A stretch of 64,000 nt of DNA, taken from contig CBDUNM010000006.1 in NCBI GenBank assembly GCA_965368585.1, forward strand, positions 1 to 64,000, read 5' to 3'. A program made the translations under genes and the position numbers. Positions 1 through 7,868 of this stretch are shown here, piece after piece. The notes below the pieces were generated by a model. It was not told where the DNA came from and made no database searches. It saw nothing but the letters and a program-made list of their open reading frames with translations. Every line of letters starts with the position of its first letter. The stretch's first letter is position 1. The stretch comes from JARRQB01 sp965368585. Its GTDB lineage: Bacteria > Pseudomonadota > Gammaproteobacteria > Chromatiales > Chromatiaceae.

Positions 1-64
1 ATCGGCGCTAGGTCCGCGTTACCTCCACCCACATGTATGCGTACAGAACGAACGGTCATCAGCG

Positions 65-1024
65 ATGAAACGACGCCCTCCGAAACCCCCCAAGGGTCCA
101 CAAAAGCGTCGGGCGGCCGCCGAATCTCCCTCCGCGCCACGCTCCGCGAATCCCGACGGCGAACGTTTGCAGAAGGCCCTGGCCAATGCGGGCCTGGGCT
201 CACGTCGCGAAATCGAGGGCTGGATCCGCGAGGGCCGCGTAGAAGTGGATGGCCGTAGCGCGGAATTGGGCCAGCGCATCACACCCGAGGCCGTCGTCAT
301 GGTCGATGGCAAACGTGTGGCAAAACGGCGGTTGGAGAACGACGCGCGCTACGTCATTATCTATAACAAACCCGAGGGTGAAATTGTTTCGCGCGATGAT
401 CCGGAACGTCGCAGGACCGTTTTCCACAAGCTCCCGCGCCTGGAAAGCGGGCGCTGGATCTCGATCGGGCGGTTGGACGTGAACAGTGGCGGTTTGCTGT
501 TGTTCACCACCGACGGCGAACTCGCGAATCGCATGATGCATCCCCGTCATCAGATCGAACGCGAATATGCGGTGCGCGTGCTCGGCAAGGTCACCGAAGA
601 GATATTGGAGCAACTGGTTAAGGGAGTTGAACTGGAGGATGGACCTGCACGCTGTGAAGAGATTGTCGAGTCCGGAGGCGAAGGCGCCAACCGGTGGTTC
701 CACCTGGTGATCATGGAGGGACGCAATCGCGAAGTGCGCAGACTCTGGGAGGCCGTCGGTGTAAAGGTGAATCGACTGAAGCGCGTTCGGTTCGGTCCGA
801 TTATTCTCGATAGCCGGGTCAAGTCAGGGCAATGGCGCGACCTCGACCCCGACGAACGTACTGCGCTGCTGGAAACAGCCGGGTTGGAAAGCGACAAGAC
901 CTGGGGATCGATCAGCGCCGATCAGGCGAAGAAGCGCGGGCGCGGTTCCTCACCACCCGCGGCTCCCCGGTCGCCTAGCCCGTGGCGCGAGCGGCCATCG
1001 CGCAAGGGCAAACCACGCCGCTGA
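65..1024 (+). CDS. rluB: 23S rRNA pseudouridine synthase, RluB-type
   Basis: Converts a uridine of 23S rRNA helix 89 (U2605 in E. coli) to pseudouridine in the cytoplasm. The 319-residue protein has a basic, Pro/Arg-rich leader of about 30 residues, an S4 RNA-binding domain (about 34-80, with SRREIEGWI), then the RsuA/RluB/E/F catalytic domain. The catalytic aspartate is D138 in GRLDVNSGGLL. The tail after about residue 280 is basic and disordered, as in many RluB proteins. It reads in the same direction as the next gene, with about 160 nt between. The RluB rather than RluE/F assignment rests on the S4 domain, the leader and the tail; the exact target base is inferred from the family. Confidence 0.9.
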   Translation: MKRRPPKPPKGPQKRRAAAESPSAPRSANPDGERLQKALANAGLGSRREIEGWIREGRVEVDGRSAELGQRITPEAVVMVDGKRVAKRRLENDARYVIIYNKPEGEIVSRDDPERRRTVFHKLPRLESGRWISIGRLDVNSGGLLLFTTDGELANRMMHPRHQIEREYAVRVLGKVTEEILEQLVKGVELEDGPARCEEIVESGGEGANRWFHLVIMEGRNREVRRLWEAVGVKVNRLKRVRFGPIILDSRVKSGQWRDLDPDERTALLETAGLESDKTWGSISADQAKKRGRGSSPPAAPRSPSPWRERPSRKGKPRR

Positions 1025-1182
1025 AACGTTCGTTGACTTGCGGACAGGGTGGTTTGCGTCGATGCATGGCGGTGTTGATTGCCGTTCGCGGCACCCTGCC
1101 GCGCGCGCCGTCGACCGACACGCAGACAAGTTGCAAGACGCTTGCAGTGACCTGAATGGCCGCGACCAATGGGATCTCGCAG

Positions 1183-1908
1183 ATGACGGTTGACTTCGAA
1201 GAACTGGACTACCAGAAAACCCCGCTGGGCGAAATCAGTCTTCGGCGTCGGGCGGAACCCAGACTGCAGGGGAAGCTGCTTTACGAGGTAAAGCTTGGCG
1301 ACGATTTCCTGATGTCCAGCCTGTTTACCGACGCCGAAGTTCAGCTTGCCAGACTTGGCCTCGCCGCTCTGCAAGGCATTGAGCTGGATATAGTAGTCGG
1401 CGGATTGGGCCTGGGCTATACCGCGGCAGCGGTCCTCGAAGATGCCTCGGTGGGGTCGCTCAAGGTTATCGAAGTGATGGAGCCCGTTCTGCAATGGCAT
1501 CGTCGCGGGCTCGTGCCGCTCGGCAAGGAGATCGCATCGGATCCCCGTTGCACGCTTGTCCATGCCGACTTCTTTGCACTTGCATTGGCATCCGGCGCCG
1601 GTTTCGATTCCGCGGTTCCGGCGCACCCGGTACACGCCATTTTGCTGGATATCGATCACTCGCCCGGTCATTGGCTTCATCCGGGAAACAGCGCTTTCTA
1701 CACGGCGCGGGGGTTTCGGAGCCTGGCGGAAAAGCTCCATCCCGGCGGTATATTCGGGCTGTGGTCCAACGAACCGCCGAATGGGGCGTTCGTGCAACTG
1801 CTCGATGCGGCATTCGCGTCTTCCGAGTCGCACGTCGTGACCTTCCCGAACCCATATACGGGCGGCGAGTCATCCAATACGGTCTATCTGGCGCACAAGG
1901 GCAGATAG
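1183..1908 (+). CDS. spermidine synthase-like (Rossmann, SAM-binding fold) protein
   Basis: A 241-residue protein of the polyamine aminopropyltransferase / SAM-methyltransferase fold. The glycine-rich cofactor loop is VVGGLGLGYT (about 71-80); an acidic strand end follows (LKVIEVMEP), then LLDIDHSP where true aminopropyltransferases carry catalytic acidic residues. It is shorter than SpeE (about 280 aa) and lacks its N-terminal beta-domain, so the true substrate is unknown. The start was moved to the second methionine, which has GGGAT about 9 nt upstream; an in-frame ATG lies 27 nt earlier (1156) without a ribosome site. The function is family-level only. Confidence 0.75.
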   Translation: MTVDFEELDYQKTPLGEISLRRRAEPRLQGKLLYEVKLGDDFLMSSLFTDAEVQLARLGLAALQGIELDIVVGGLGLGYTAAAVLEDASVGSLKVIEVMEPVLQWHRRGLVPLGKEIASDPRCTLVHADFFALALASGAGFDSAVPAHPVHAILLDIDHSPGHWLHPGNSAFYTARGFRSLAEKLHPGGIFGLWSNEPPNGAFVQLLDAAFASSESHVVTFPNPYTGGESSNTVYLAHKGR

Positions 1909-1963
1909 GGGTGTTTGTCGAGTCACTTGGCGGTCCAGCGGGGTACAAACGGAAATTCCTAGA

Positions 1964-2311
1964 ATGAAAAGAGCGACGAAAGCGGCCCTGTTGTCGGCCT
2001 TTATATTTCCAGGTGTCGGACACGTCTACTTAAAAAAGTACATCCGTGGAGGTGCGTTGGTGGGTGCTTCTTTCGCTGCCGTTTATTATTTGATTTCGAC
2101 GACGGTAGAGAGCGCCTTCCAGATAGTTGAAAAGTTACAAAGTGGTAACGCGGTACTGGACATGGAGGCGATTTCAGAGCTTGTTGCGAAGCAATCCATC
2201 GGTGCTGAAAATCATCTGATAAACATTGCTTCAGCCGTATTTGTCATATGCTGGCTGATCGGTATCGTTGACTCATACAGGGCCGGTTGGCTGCAGGATA
2301 AGGAACCATGA
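1964..2311 (+). CDS. small integral membrane protein
   Basis: A 115-residue protein with hydrophobic segments at about 5-25, 27-46 and 86-104. The N-terminus KAALLSAFIFPGVGHVYLKK resembles the Pro-Gly hairpin of TM2/DUF5683-like inner-membrane proteins, where GxGHxY is typical. A charged, AT-richer central loop separates the hydrophobic parts, and the tail is DSYRAGWL. The gene starts 55 nt after the spermidine synthase-like gene and may share its transcript. GGAA about 10 nt upstream is a weak ribosome site. No specific function can be given; family resemblance is inferred from sequence pattern only. Confidence 0.6.
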   Translation: MKRATKAALLSAFIFPGVGHVYLKKYIRGGALVGASFAAVYYLISTTVESAFQIVEKLQSGNAVLDMEAISELVAKQSIGAENHLINIASAVFVICWLIGIVDSYRAGWLQDKEP

Positions 2312-3001
2312 AGCATTGCACTGCAGCAGTTCACGGTGTGCACGGTCATCAGGAAAAGCATCATTTTTTCTGTCAAACCTCATTCAAACCGAATGGCACT
2401 TACACTTAAGGCGGTACGGCTCGTTTCTGGAGGAAACGTCGGCGGCAGGGGTGAGCCTGCGAAACGCCGAACGCCCTTGCCATGGACGCAACGGGCTGGA
2501 CTTAATTGCGCAGCAGGGACTGCGTAGCAAGAAAGTATTGACGGCGATTTGCGGAAGAAATGATCCGTGTCGGCGGGCCATCTACTCCACGATAGCCGCT
2601 AAATAAACGCCGTTATATCTAAACCATGGTTTATTGCCCCAGCTACGAAGGGTTGTAGGAGGCCAGCCTCTGGCCGATACTGCGTTGATCGGATGCACTT
2701 TGCCGAAAGGGCTCGGCTCCCAAGTGAACGCGTTTGCTGCGCTGTCAGGCGGCGCCCACCGGCGGCTCGTCGGCTCCTGTAGGGTGCCTCGAAGGATTGA
2801 ATGTTTTCGTGACGACAAGGCGTGGCGCCGTCGAAACTCACGGTTTGTATCTGTTGTTTATTGCTGCAAGAAGCCATTCGCCGACCGGCATCCACCAGCG
2901 ACAATGAGCCCGCCTGACGAGTCGTTGCAGGCGACTGCGCCGCAGAGGGTGAATTGCCCGTGCGACAAGCGGCAAACAAATCGTTCGCGAGGTGCGCGGT
3001 T
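2312..3001. other. intergenic region without a convincing gene
   Basis: About 690 nt. Reading frames here have no recognisable family and no ribosome sites. A small perfect hairpin (2422-2438, stem CGTTTC/GAAACG) presents GGAG in its loop, and several further GGA triplets occur between 2350 and 2555. That is weakly reminiscent of CsrA-binding RNAs, but no terminator closes such a transcript. Confidence 0.4.
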
Positions 3002-3589
3002 TTGAATTTTCTAGCCCATCTCTATCTGGCGGCCCCCTCGGAGGCCCTGATGGCGGGCGGTTTCCTTGGCGACTTCGTCAAGGGACGGTTGCGCGGCGCC
3101 TACCCGCACGAGCTTGAGCAAGGGATTCGGCTGCACCGGTACATCGACAGCTACACGAACGGACACGCGGCGTTGGGACCAATCAGGGCATCGATACCGG
3201 TGGAGTTTCGGCGCTACAGCGGGATCATATCGGATCTGCTTTGCGATCATTACCTGTCGCTGAACTGGCATGAATTCAGCGACGCAGGCATCGCAGAGTT
3301 CAACGATGCAGCCCTGGGTGGCTTGAGCGTCTATCGCCGTCACTTTCCAGCCCAGGCGGACCGGGTGCTCGATCGCATGACGAATGGTGGCTGGCTGCTC
3401 AATTACGATCGTATGGACTTCGTGTGCGGCGCCTTGTCTCGCATCGGGTGGCGGTTGAAACACCGCAATCCGCTATACGCCCGCTCCGATCAACTACCGG
3501 CTATCTGCGAAGCAGTCCTGGGTTCGTGCGGCGATATTCTCTATGATTGCCGTTACGCTGTGGCCGAATGGCGTGCTGGAAACGCTTAG
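3002..3589 (+). CDS. acpH: acyl carrier protein phosphodiesterase (AcpH, DUF479)
   Basis: Removes 4'-phosphopantetheine from holo-ACP. The true start is probably the TTG giving MNFLAHLYLA, the invariant N-terminus of AcpH; GAGGTG lies 7 nt before it. The protein is then 195 aa, close to the 193 of E. coli. Conserved AcpH features are LGDFVKG, the HRYIDSYT motif, DLLCDHYL and the C-terminal MDF segment (residues about 138-141). The frame is open for 48 nt further upstream (from 2954), but that extension lacks family similarity. It ends 77 nt before dsbB, so co-transcription is plausible. Confidence 0.88.
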   Translation: MNFLAHLYLAAPSEALMAGGFLGDFVKGRLRGAYPHELEQGIRLHRYIDSYTNGHAALGPIRASIPVEFRRYSGIISDLLCDHYLSLNWHEFSDAGIAEFNDAALGGLSVYRRHFPAQADRVLDRMTNGGWLLNYDRMDFVCGALSRIGWRLKHRNPLYARSDQLPAICEAVLGSCGDILYDCRYAVAEWRAGNA

Positions 3590-3666
3590 GCGTCCATGGA
3601 ATCGAATTTCCCGGACCGCAGAAGCTTAAGCGATTGGCATTGTGCAGAATTCATGGAGTCTCCAAT

Positions 3667-4191
3667 ATGAAAATCTCCAACCGCATAGTCAACTTTGGAA
3701 TCTTCGGCTTTGCGGTCGCTGCGATTTTGATTGCGTACTTTTTCTTTCAGATCTACCTCGAGCTGGATCCCTGCCCGCTGTGCGTAACGCAAAGATTATT
3801 CATTGTCCTGGCGGGGGCGGTCGCCTTGGTGGCCGCGGTCCACAACCCGTCAGGCCGGGGCCAGCAGTTTTACAACGCCGCGACCGCCGTCGTCGCACTG
3901 GCTGGCGCTGCTGTCTCCGGCCGCCAGTTATGGTTGCAGTCGCTGGCTGAAGACCAGGTGCCGGCATGCGGGCCGACGTTGGGTTTTATGTACGATAATT
4001 TTCCGTTCAAGGACCTGCTCAGCGCGCTGTTTCTGGGGGAAGGCAGCTGCGCTGACGTCAAGTGGCAGTTTCTCGGCGTCAGCATTCCGGGGTGGACCCT
4101 GATAACATTCGTGGTCATCGTGATCCCTTGTATCTGGATGATGCTGCGCGGTCGGGCGGCGGCGCGTCATTTCCAGGCGCCTTCGAGATAA
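3667..4191 (+). CDS. dsbB: disulfide bond formation protein DsbB
   Basis: Inner-membrane quinone reductase that reoxidises periplasmic DsbA. The 174-residue protein has four transmembrane segments and both essential cysteine pairs: C36-PL-C39 in the first periplasmic loop, and C101 with C128 in the second. The arginine after the first pair (TQR) matches the quinone-site arginine of DsbB. GGAG sits 8 nt before the chosen ATG. The final 25 nt overlap the 3' end of the convergent TIR-domain gene. No dsbA is seen in the window. Confidence 0.9.
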   Translation: MKISNRIVNFGIFGFAVAAILIAYFFFQIYLELDPCPLCVTQRLFIVLAGAVALVAAVHNPSGRGQQFYNAATAVVALAGAAVSGRQLWLQSLAEDQVPACGPTLGFMYDNFPFKDLLSALFLGEGSCADVKWQFLGVSIPGWTLITFVVIVIPCIWMMLRGRAAARHFQAPSR

Positions 4192-4961
4192 CGCCGCAGA
4201 CGCTCCCAGCCGATTGCCAGGCGGGCCTCCAACTGGTCGAGTTGATGCAGCGTCGCATCATCGCCGAGCAGACGGAAGCCTATATAGATAACGGCCACGG
4301 TAACCGCCAACGTCACCCATTTGCGCACGCCATGGCCCAGCCGTCGCGCGACACGCCGTGCCAAGCTGAATGACTGGCGGGGCGCGGCGGGTGGTGGCTG
4401 CCGACCCGCCAGCACCTCTTCAATAAAACGTCCGCCGAGTTCGCGCAGCACGTCGGCTGGTGTGTCGCCTGCCGCGGCCCCGATAGGGCGGTCCTCTTTC
4501 AGAGAAGGGCACAGTGTACGCAGCCGGTTGGCCAGGGCGACGATATCCTTGTCCCAATGCCGGTCGGTGACGATGGCCGCCTGCAAGCGGGTCAACCGCT
4601 GGATGCTCTCGGGTAAGGTTGTGGGCGCCGGCATACTGGCGCCCGCCACCAGGACGGGAACGACATGTTTGCCTTGGCTGAATGCCGCCTCGATCTCGGT
4701 CCGCACCCAATCGGTCGGTTCGAACAGACGCCAACCGTAACCTTGTTTCGACTGAGTGGCCCAATGGCGCCCGATCACCACCAGCAGCGCATCGCTGGCC
4801 GAGATTGCGTGGTGCAGCACGTCGCTGAAATCGCTGCCGACGGGGATCTCGATGTCGCGAAACACCCGTTCAGGCCCGAGCACCCCGCTCAAGTCGTCGG
4901 CCAGGCGGCCGGCGAAACCCTGGCTGTCATCGCGACGATAGCTGACGAAGATGCCGGCCAT
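4167..4961 (-). CDS. TIR-domain protein with C-terminal membrane anchor
   Basis: A 264-residue protein beginning directly with a bacterial TIR fold: GIFVSYRRDDS (box 1, residues 3-13), VFRDIEIPVGSDF (33-45), DALLVVIGRHW (57-67), and DWVRTEIEAA (84-93), whose glutamates E89/E91 occupy the position of the NADase catalytic glutamate. The TIR domain ends near residue 148. A Pro-rich linker follows, then one transmembrane helix (about 215-232) and a short amphipathic tail. TIR domains act as NAD-degrading effectors or as adaptors; which applies here is unknown. It is convergent with dsbB and has no recognisable defence partner gene beside it. A start at the terminal ATG is certain because the fold begins there. 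Confidence 0.82.
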   Translation of the reverse strand: MAGIFVSYRRDDSQGFAGRLADDLSGVLGPERVFRDIEIPVGSDFSDVLHHAISASDALLVVIGRHWATQSKQGYGWRLFEPTDWVRTEIEAAFSQGKHVVPVLVAGASMPAPTTLPESIQRLTRLQAAIVTDRHWDKDIVALANRLRTLCPSLKEDRPIGAAAGDTPADVLRELGGRFIEEVLAGRQPPPAAPRQSFSLARRVARRLGHGVRKWVTLAVTVAVIYIGFRLLGDDATLHQLDQLEARLAIGWERLRRYLEGAWK

Positions 4962-5087
4962 TGAACAGCACTCTCTGTGGCGAGTAACAATAACGAGAGG
5001 TCGATTCTAACTTGTCCAAAGACCTTCGACTAAATGCCGCCCCGGCGGCGGCGCCCGCGCCGCGCCGGTTACCCGAGCGACACGGGT

Positions 5088-5291
5088 TTACTCCAGATGC
5101 GATCTCAGAAACGCGCTGAAACGGTCCCAGGACTTGCGGTCCGCATCTTCGTGGTAGCGTTCCGTGCCGGATACGGTAAAGGCGTGTGGTGCACCGCCTT
5201 AGGAGATCATTTCGTGTTTGACCCCCGCTTGCTCCAGCTCCTGCGCCAGCGCGGCGAATTGGTCCATGGTGATGGCGTCGCCCAACGGATG
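5088..5291 (-). pseudogene. C-terminal fragment of a dienelactone hydrolase family gene
   Basis: Immediately after the stop codon of the potassium-channel gene, the same minus-strand frame reads GDAITMDQFAALAQELEQAG, then an in-frame TAA (5199-5201), then GGAPHAFTVSGTERYHEDAD and a final SAFLRSHLE before TAA. This is the C-terminal quarter of a dienelactone hydrolase-family alpha/beta hydrolase, including the catalytic histidine of GGAPHAFT. The internal stop falls where family members normally have tyrosine before GGA. The N-terminal three quarters, including the nucleophile, are absent. It is a decayed remnant joined to the channel gene by deletion. Confidence 0.8.
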
Positions 5292-7034
5292 CTACCGCAT
5301 CGGCTCCGCGGGAACGGCCGCGTTGGGCAGCTGCCCCGCCAGCCAGCGGAAAAACCAGCCGCGTGGCGGTTCATTGCCGGTGACCTGATAATACAGCGTG
5401 TAGGGGTTCTCGAGTGCGGCGCCCAACAGCTGGCGGGCACGCCGGGTACCGCAGAACAGCACGGTATCACCGTCGGCGACTTCAAAGCCCGGCTTCGGCA
5501 GCATGTAGGTCGTCGTATCGCGCCTGATCACCAGTGGCAGCGCGTCCAATTGACGCTCGCGATTCGCCGGATGCCGCAGCAGATCGCCCAAACGTGGCGA
5601 CGTGTCCGCCAAGTTGCAGCCGGGCCAGCCGACGGTGAGGTTCTTTAGTCGCTCGGTCCACAGCAGGGGAGCGCCGCGCGGTACGCGCTGGTACGCCTCG
5701 GTTACGGTGGCCTGCACCCGGGCGGCGCCGGCCGTGTGCAGATGGCGGAGCAGCTCCCCGAGGAGCGGCGTGAGCAGATACAAGAGTACGTGGCGCGCAA
5801 GCACCAGGCTCGGCTGCATGATGAGATTGGCGTTGGTCGCGTTGAACGCGACTTCATTTTCGTGATGGTTCTGTCTGACCACCAGGAAACCGTCTGGTTT
5901 GAACGCGCGGGCGCTGAGCAGAATCCGCAGGTTCTCCTCGTCGTTGTCGGTGCCCGCGACCAGTCCAGCGGCGTCGGCCATACCCGCCGCGGCGAGGGTT
6001 TGCCGGTCGACGCGGGCGCAGATCATCGGGTGGTCGCCGCCGCCTGGGGCGCATTCGCCGGTGTCGATGATCGCAAACTCCATACCGCGGGCCTCGAGCG
6101 CCTCGTGCAGCGCGCGGCCCATGCGTCCGTACCCACAAAGTATCCACTTGCCTTGCGGCGGTCGGGGCGGGTCGGCCAGGTCCACGCGGTCGTCGCCCAC
6201 CAGCCAGTCCTCCCAGGCGCGCAGCACCGGCATGTACAGGGCGGTGTTCAGTTGCTGTGCGAAGATGTCGAAGGGGTTGACCAGTGTGACACCGCCGACG
6301 GTGTCCAGCAGCTCGCGATGCGTGGCATCGGTGTCACGACAGATGATGCGCAGACGCGGATTGAGAAAGCGGGTCATGACCGCGATCTTGAGATTCACCT
6401 CGTCGCTGCCGGTGAGCACGATCAACGCCTGGCATTGCGCATGCTGCACGCCGGCGTCCAGCAGGTGACGCGGCACGCTGGCATCGGCGCACAACCCGGG
6501 CATCTGGACGCTGTAGTTGCGCAGCCGCAGGGCTTTGATGCGTTCGGTATCGGCGTCCAGTACGGCGGCGGTGATGTGGAGGTCGCTCAGGCCACGCGCC
6601 AGCAGGCTACCGGTGTCGCCGAAGCCGCACATGACGAAAAAGGGCTCGGGGATGTTTCGTACGGTCTTGGCGAAGCGCCTTTCGGCGAGCGCACGCAGCA
6701 GTTCCGGGTGCAACGCCAGGCGGATGATGGAACCGATGGCGTACAACCAGGCGACCACGCCCATGTACAGGCATATCGTGGCCCAAAGGCGTTGCTGATC
6801 GGTGAATTCGTTGGGAATCTCGCCGAAACCGGTAGTGGTCGCCGAATAGGTGAAAAAGTAGAAGGCGTGAAACAGGTTCATGCGGGCCGGGTTGCCGTCC
6901 GCATCCTGGCCCGGAATCAATGCCATACCGGTGATGCCGATGGCGTAGACACACAACAGCACCAATATCGGCCCGCGCATCAGGCGCAGCACCACGGCGG
7001 CGACGCGATCCAGTTGTGAAGTGGCGGACGCCAC
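5292..7034 (-). CDS. potassium channel with two RCK (TrkA-N) domains
   Basis: A 580-residue inner-membrane protein: TM1 (about 21-40), a pore helix and potassium filter TTGFG (67-71), TM2 (about 84-106), then two cytoplasmic Rossmann RCK domains. The first is MCGFGDTGSLLARGL, and the second (about residue 297 on) has ILCGYGRMGRALHEAL. A TrkA-C-like domain (about 490-560, with GFEVADGDTVLFCG) ends it. The tandem-RCK plan resembles Kch/GsuK-type channels gated by ligands such as nucleotides or ions. It starts with GTG, 12 nt after the stop of the upstream small membrane-protein gene, so the two form an operon. Its 3' end directly abuts the hydrolase remnant. Confidence 0.85.
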   Translation of the reverse strand: MASATSQLDRVAAVVLRLMRGPILVLLCVYAIGITGMALIPGQDADGNPARMNLFHAFYFFTYSATTTGFGEIPNEFTDQQRLWATICLYMGVVAWLYAIGSIIRLALHPELLRALAERRFAKTVRNIPEPFFVMCGFGDTGSLLARGLSDLHITAAVLDADTERIKALRLRNYSVQMPGLCADASVPRHLLDAGVQHAQCQALIVLTGSDEVNLKIAVMTRFLNPRLRIICRDTDATHRELLDTVGGVTLVNPFDIFAQQLNTALYMPVLRAWEDWLVGDDRVDLADPPRPPQGKWILCGYGRMGRALHEALEARGMEFAIIDTGECAPGGGDHPMICARVDRQTLAAAGMADAAGLVAGTDNDEENLRILLSARAFKPDGFLVVRQNHHENEVAFNATNANLIMQPSLVLARHVLLYLLTPLLGELLRHLHTAGAARVQATVTEAYQRVPRGAPLLWTERLKNLTVGWPGCNLADTSPRLGDLLRHPANRERQLDALPLVIRRDTTTYMLPKPGFEVADGDTVLFCGTRRARQLLGAALENPYTLYYQVTGNEPPRGWFFRWLAGQLPNAAVPAEPMR

Positions 7035-7046
7035 GGCTGCGCGGCT

Positions 7047-7430
7047 CTAGCGACGCGACATCAGGGCGTCGGAGACGAGCACCGCCACCGACACGACATT
7101 GGCGGCGAGCGCGCCGTATGCCAAGGCGATCACGGTCACCACGAGTTCGACCCCGGGCGCCTCCTCGATGCCGCCTTCGGAGACCGCCCAAACCGAGATG
7201 GCGATCATCAGCAGCAGGTTCGCAACCAGACTGGCAGCCAGCACCAGCGCCCCCAGCTGCGAACGGTCGCCGAGCTTCAGGCCGCTGGTGATCAACCCCA
7301 CCATGAGGGCGGCGAACAGCAGCCAGGGGTTGTGGTGCTGCGGATTGTCGATTTGACCGGCTACGAAGCCCAGATTCAGCGCCAATGCCAGTATGATGAA
7401 AAAACCGAAGACGACTCGCTCTAGATTCAC
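7047..7430 (-). CDS. small four-TM membrane protein, partner of the potassium channel
   Basis: A 127-residue protein with four predicted membrane segments (about 5-25, 37-52, 59-82, 95-120). Motifs are VVFGFFIILA at the start, DNPQHHNPW in the first loop, LKLGDRSQLGA before TM3, and GALAANVVSVAVLV in TM4. I recall a family of this shape (DUF6394) next to RCK-type potassium channels in gammaproteobacteria, but cannot confirm it without a search. The stop lies 12 nt before the channel GTG, implying translational coupling. It may be an accessory channel subunit; that is inference. Confidence 0.7.
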   Translation of the reverse strand: MNLERVVFGFFIILALALNLGFVAGQIDNPQHHNPWLLFAALMVGLITSGLKLGDRSQLGALVLAASLVANLLLMIAISVWAVSEGGIEEAPGVELVVTVIALAYGALAANVVSVAVLVSDALMSRR

Positions 7431-7868
7431 GCTGTGTACTCGTAGTTGGCGGACGGCGTCCTTTTTATGGCCATTTTCAAACCCTTAGGGCATGGTATAG
7501 ACGTTCGCCGACGGGTGATCAACCGACGATGTTTTCCAAAACTCGAGGCCCGCCCGGGTTTGGCAACCAGATGCGCGACGGAATGCGCGTGGGCATATAC
7601 TGCTCAGGCCGCAAAACGCGACATGCAGCACGCATTGACACCGATCGGTGGGACCAAGCGTTATGTCGTGAAGTTTACGCGGACTGCGGCGCTGACGGGC
7701 GGTTCGGGACGACGAGGTTGAGCTTTTCTAATATACGACTAAACTGCAACACGCCCATCGAACACTTATCGAAAACTACCTGACGGTCGCCGGTTTGGAT
7801 GGAAAGCCGCCGGGCGATTGCGTCAGTGAATTCAGACCACACGACACAGGACCAGGAACATGCATGCA
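7431..7868. other. intergenic region upstream of ppdK
   Basis: About 440 nt between divergent genes, with no supportable coding sequence. It should hold promoters for both the channel operon and ppdK. The only sigma70-like match worth noting is the one listed separately. No riboswitch or strong terminator was recognised. Confidence 0.4.
7718..7745 (+). promoter_or_regulatory. candidate sigma70 promoter for ppdK
   Basis: TTGAGC and TAAACT separated by 16 nt, about 115 nt before the ppdK start, in the most AT-rich part of the gap. Both hexamers match consensus at four or more positions. No transcription data, so this is only a pattern match. Confidence 0.25.

Noticed and set aside
2342..2606. 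Possible CsrB/RsmY-like RNA with several GGA motifs
   Set aside because: Only one convincing hairpin with GGA in the loop and no terminator; not enough to call an RNA gene.
5736..7019. 427-codon frame antisense to the potassium channel
   Set aside because: Shadow frame; His/Gln/Val-rich translation typical of antisense GC-rich genes.
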